Source of the DNA: RYN-122 sp963761655
Lineage (GTDB): Bacteria > Actinomycetota > Actinomycetes > Mycobacteriales > SCTD01
Direction: 5' to 3'
NCBI GenBank assembly: GCA_963761655.1
Contig: CAVXHI010000011.1
Location: 605,836-669,835, forward strand
Length of the DNA: 64,000 nt
Numbering within the stretch: position 1 is the first letter of the stretch; each line of letters opens with the position of its first letter. The position numbers were made by a program, and so were the translations under genes. This document shows positions 61,950-64,000 of this stretch, in pieces. Below the pieces are notes generated by a model. The model was not told the DNA's origin, ran no database searches, and worked only from the letters and a program-made list of their open reading frames with translations.

Positions 61950-62423
61950 CTACAGCTCGGTGGCGGTCCCACCGGCAGCGGCGATCTTCTCCTTGGCCGA
62001 GGCCGAGAAGCCGTGCGCGGTGATCTGGAGGGCGACCGAGAGGTCCCCGCCGCCGAGCACCTTGACGAGCTGCTTCGGGCGGACAGCACCGGCGGCGACG
62101 AGCTCGTCGACGCCGATCGTGCCGCCCTGGGGGAACAGCTCCGCGACGCGGTCCAGGTTCACGACCTGGTACTCGACGCGGAAGCGGTTCTTGAAGCCCT
62201 TGAGCTTCGGCAGGCGCATGTGCAGGGGCATCTGGCCACCCTCGAAGCCCGCGGGCACCGAGTAGCGGGCCTTGGTGCCCTTGGTGCCGCGACCGGCCGT
62301 CTTGCCCTTGCTGGCCTCACCACGGCCGACGCGGGTCTTGGCGGTCTTGGCGCCAGGAGCCGGACGGAGGTGGTGGGTCTTGAGAACTGCCCCGGCGGAG
62401 CCGGTGGTGTTCGGAGTGCTCAT
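61950..62423 (-). CDS. rplO: 50S ribosomal protein L15
   Basis: The 157-residue protein has the Gly-rich TRVGRGEASKGKTAGRGTKG and FEGGQMPLHMRLPKLKGFKN, typical of L15. It is a late-assembly 50S protein. ATG start 3 bases after rpmD. Confidence 0.96.
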   Translation of the reverse strand: MSTPNTTGSAGAVLKTHHLRPAPGAKTAKTRVGRGEASKGKTAGRGTKGTKARYSVPAGFEGGQMPLHMRLPKLKGFKNRFRVEYQVVNLDRVAELFPQGGTIGVDELVAAGAVRPKQLVKVLGGGDLSVALQITAHGFSASAKEKIAAAGGTATEL

Positions 62424-62426
62424 CGC

Positions 62427-62609
62427 TTACTCGACCTCCTCGACGGTCACCAGGTGCGTGACCGTGTTGACCATCCCGCGGATCTCGGGACGGTCCTCCT
62501 TGACGACGACGTCGTCGATGCGCTTCAGGCCGAGCGACCGGAGCGTCTGGCGCTGGTTGAACTTGCCACCGATGCCGGACTTGACCTGCGTGACCTTCAG
62601 GCGGGCCAT
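62427..62609 (-). CDS. rpmD: 50S ribosomal protein L30
   Basis: The 60-residue protein has ARLKVTQVKSGIGG and TLRSLGLKRIDDVVV, the L30 pattern. The ATG overlaps the rpsE stop (TGATG). Confidence 0.96.
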   Translation of the reverse strand: MARLKVTQVKSGIGGKFNQRQTLRSLGLKRIDDVVVKEDRPEIRGMVNTVTHLVTVEEVE

Positions 62610-63235
62610 CAGGCGTCCACCCGCGCGGGCGGGGCGGCGGCCGCAGCGGCCCGGGCCCGGAGCATCGCGGCGGGCGCGACGTCCTCGAGCGGCAGGCCGC
62701 GCTTCGCGGCGATCTCCTCGGGACGGACGAGGCCCTTGAGGGCGGCGACCGTCGCGTGGACGATGTTGATCGGGTTGGACGAGCCGAGCGACTTGCTCAG
62801 GACGTCGTGGATGCCGGCGCACTCGAGCACGGCACGCACCGGGCCACCGGCGATGACGCCGGTACCCGGGCTGGCCGGCTTGAGGAGCACGACACCGGCG
62901 GCCGCCTCGCCCTGGATCGGGTGCGGGATGGTCGCGCCGATGCGCGGGACGCGGAAGAAGTGCTTCTTGGCCTCCTCGACGCCCTTCGCGATCGCGGCGG
63001 GCACCTCCTTGGCCTTGCCGTAGCCGACGCCGACCTGGCCGTCGCCGTCGCCCACGACCACGAGGGCGGTGAAGCTGAAGCGACGACCACCCTTCACGAC
63101 CTTGGCGACGCGGTTGATCGCGACGACGCGCTCGATGTGCGGGTTCTTCTCGACCGGGCCGCCACGGCCGCGGCCGTCACGACCGCCGCCGGCGGCTCCG
63201 CCGGCCTGGCCGCCTCGGCGCTGCTGTCCGGGCAT
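62609..63235 (-). CDS. rpsE: 30S ribosomal protein S5
   Basis: The 208-residue protein has a Gly/Arg-rich N-terminal extension followed by the S5 core (VVKGGRRFSFTALVVVGDG and GVGYGKAKEVPAAI). The C-terminal tail is Ala-rich. S5 helps decoding accuracy. Confidence 0.97.
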   Translation of the reverse strand: MPGQQRRGGQAGGAAGGGRDGRGRGGPVEKNPHIERVVAINRVAKVVKGGRRFSFTALVVVGDGDGQVGVGYGKAKEVPAAIAKGVEEAKKHFFRVPRIGATIPHPIQGEAAAGVVLLKPASPGTGVIAGGPVRAVLECAGIHDVLSKSLGSSNPINIVHATVAALKGLVRPEEIAAKRGLPLEDVAPAAMLRARAAAAAAPPARVDA

Positions 63236-63266
63236 CAGACGATCTCCATCTCAGTCTTGGTACGCA

Positions 63267-63629
63267 TCAGAAGGTCAGCCCGCTCTCGCGGGCGCCGTCG
63301 GCCAGGGCCGCGATGCGACCGTGGTACTTGTTGCCGCCGCGGTCGAAGACGACGGCGTCGATGCCGGCCTCCTTCGCGCGCTGCGCCACGAGGGCGCCGA
63401 CCTGGCGGGCCAGGGCGCTCTTGTCGCCCTCACCGCCGGTGCGCAGCTCCAGCGTGGAGGCCGAGGCGAGCGTGTGGCCCGCGACGTCGTCCACGACCTG
63501 GGCCGTGATGTGGCGCGAGGAGCGCGTGACCACCAGGCGCGGACGCGACACGGTGCCCGTGACGCGCTTGCGGACCCGGAAGTGCCGGCGCTTCTTGCCG
63601 AGGCGTCGCTTGGTCGAGATGTCTGCCAT
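63267..63629 (-). CDS. rplR: 50S ribosomal protein L18
   Basis: The 120-residue protein has RRHFRVRKRVTGTVSRPRLV and HGRIAALADGARESGLTF, typical of L18, which binds 5S rRNA. The ATG at 63629 overlaps the rplF stop (TGATG); a GTG one codon earlier is also possible. Confidence 0.96.
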   Translation of the reverse strand: MADISTKRRLGKKRRHFRVRKRVTGTVSRPRLVVTRSSRHITAQVVDDVAGHTLASASTLELRTGGEGDKSALARQVGALVAQRAKEAGIDAVVFDRGGNKYHGRIAALADGARESGLTF

Positions 63630-64000
63630 CACTTACCCGTCTTCCCGACCTTGAGCTTGATCTGCTCGCCCTCGTAGCGGACGCCCTTGCCCTTGTACGG
63701 GTCGGGCTTGCGGAGCTTGCGGATGTTGGCGGCGACCTCGCCGACCTTCTGCTTGTCGATGCCGCTGACCACGAACTTCGTGGGCGACTGCACCGAGAAG
63801 GTGATGCCGTCCGGCGCCGCGACGGGGACCGGGTGGCTGTAGCCCAGGGCGAACTCGAGGTCCGAGCCCTTGGCCGCCACGCGGTAGCCGACGCCGCGGA
63901 TCTCCATCGCCTTGCTGTAGCCGTCGGTGACACCGATGACCATGTTGGCGAGCAGGGACCGGGTGAGGCCGTGGAGCGAGCGGCTCTCGCGCTGGTCGTC
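63629..64000 (-). CDS. rplF: 50S ribosomal protein L6, C-terminal part (cut by window end)
   Basis: The last 123 residues of L6 are present, including SLHGLTRSLLANMVIGVT and the C-terminal KPDPYKGKGVRYEGE. L6 lies near the sarcin-ricin loop. The N-terminal portion lies beyond the window. Confidence 0.95.
   Translation of the reverse strand, partial: DDQRESRSLHGLTRSLLANMVIGVTDGYSKAMEIRGVGYRVAAKGSDLEFALGYSHPVPVAAPDGITFSVQSPTKFVVSGIDKQKVGEVAANIRKLRKPDPYKGKGVRYEGEQIKLKVGKTGK

Overview
The window is a chromosome segment from a very GC-rich actinobacterium (class Actinomycetia). Evidence is third-codon G/C bias in every gene, abundant GTG starts, and marker genes limited to this group: a WhiD/WhiB3-type WhiB protein, a BldM-type regulator, a SigD/RsdA sigma and anti-sigma pair, GuaB3 beside GuaB, and groES-groEL under double CIRCE operators. 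The gene order broadly follows the conserved block running from guaB3 to the ribosomal alpha/spc operons in Mycobacterium and Streptomyces. The genus cannot be fixed from sequence alone.

Layout. 1-3.3 kb: end of a molybdopterin oxidoreductase, a membrane protein, a sugar-nucleotide epimerase and a VanY-type peptidase, all on +. 3.3-11 kb: two acetyltransferases, an alpha/beta hydrolase, a metallopeptidase lipoprotein, guaA, and a 1009-residue secreted protein with a Thr/Pro/Ser stalk. 11-22.2 kb: a META-domain lipoprotein, guaB3, guaB, rsdA, sigD, a GH79-like glycosidase, bldM, a degenerate histidine kinase, a TPR-like protein and a CarH-like MerR regulator, all on -, divergent from whiD. 22-28 kb: an M15 lipoprotein, an FAD oxidoreductase, groEL/groES, a hotdog thioesterase and RNase HI. 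28-41 kb: the t6A genes (tsaD, rimI, tsaB, tsaE), split by a block holding an MFS transporter, a broken collagen-like gene, a broken lipoprotein and an acyl-CoA synthetase; then udg, a hydrolase, alr, nnrD and acpS. 41-50 kb: glmS, an SGNH hydrolase, pepN, glmM, a Zn/Mn-type ABC transporter pair and another M15 peptidase. 50-64 kb: rpsI-rplM, an ABC-F protein, a SUKH protein, truA, rplQ-rpoA-rpsD-rpsK-rpsM-rpmJ-infA, map-adk-secY and rplO-rpmD-rpsE-rplR-rplF, with rplF cut by the window end.

How the genes work together. Most of the segment is housekeeping: translation, GMP synthesis (guaA/guaB), amino-sugar and cell-wall precursor supply (glmS/glmM/alr), t6A tRNA modification and protein folding. 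The 14.7-22.2 kb section is a developmental/regulatory island in which bldM, whiD and sigD-rsdA sit close together. Genes are tightly packed, with many GTGA, ATGA and TGATG start/stop overlaps.

Main caution. Eight otherwise intact conserved genes each carry one or two apparent extra bases (rsdA, the M15 lipoprotein, tsaD, the MFS gene, tsaE, nnrD, alr, a SUKH gene). A 1.6-kb patch at 32.4-34.0 kb carries about eight apparent missing bases. Because tsaD and alr are normally required, sequencing error is the leading explanation. I found no phage, insertion sequence, CRISPR array, tRNA or rRNA. No clearly new multi-gene system is visible. The most original observations are regulatory and architectural: shared CTAG stops, leaderless-type promoters, and a double CIRCE that spans two divergent promoters.
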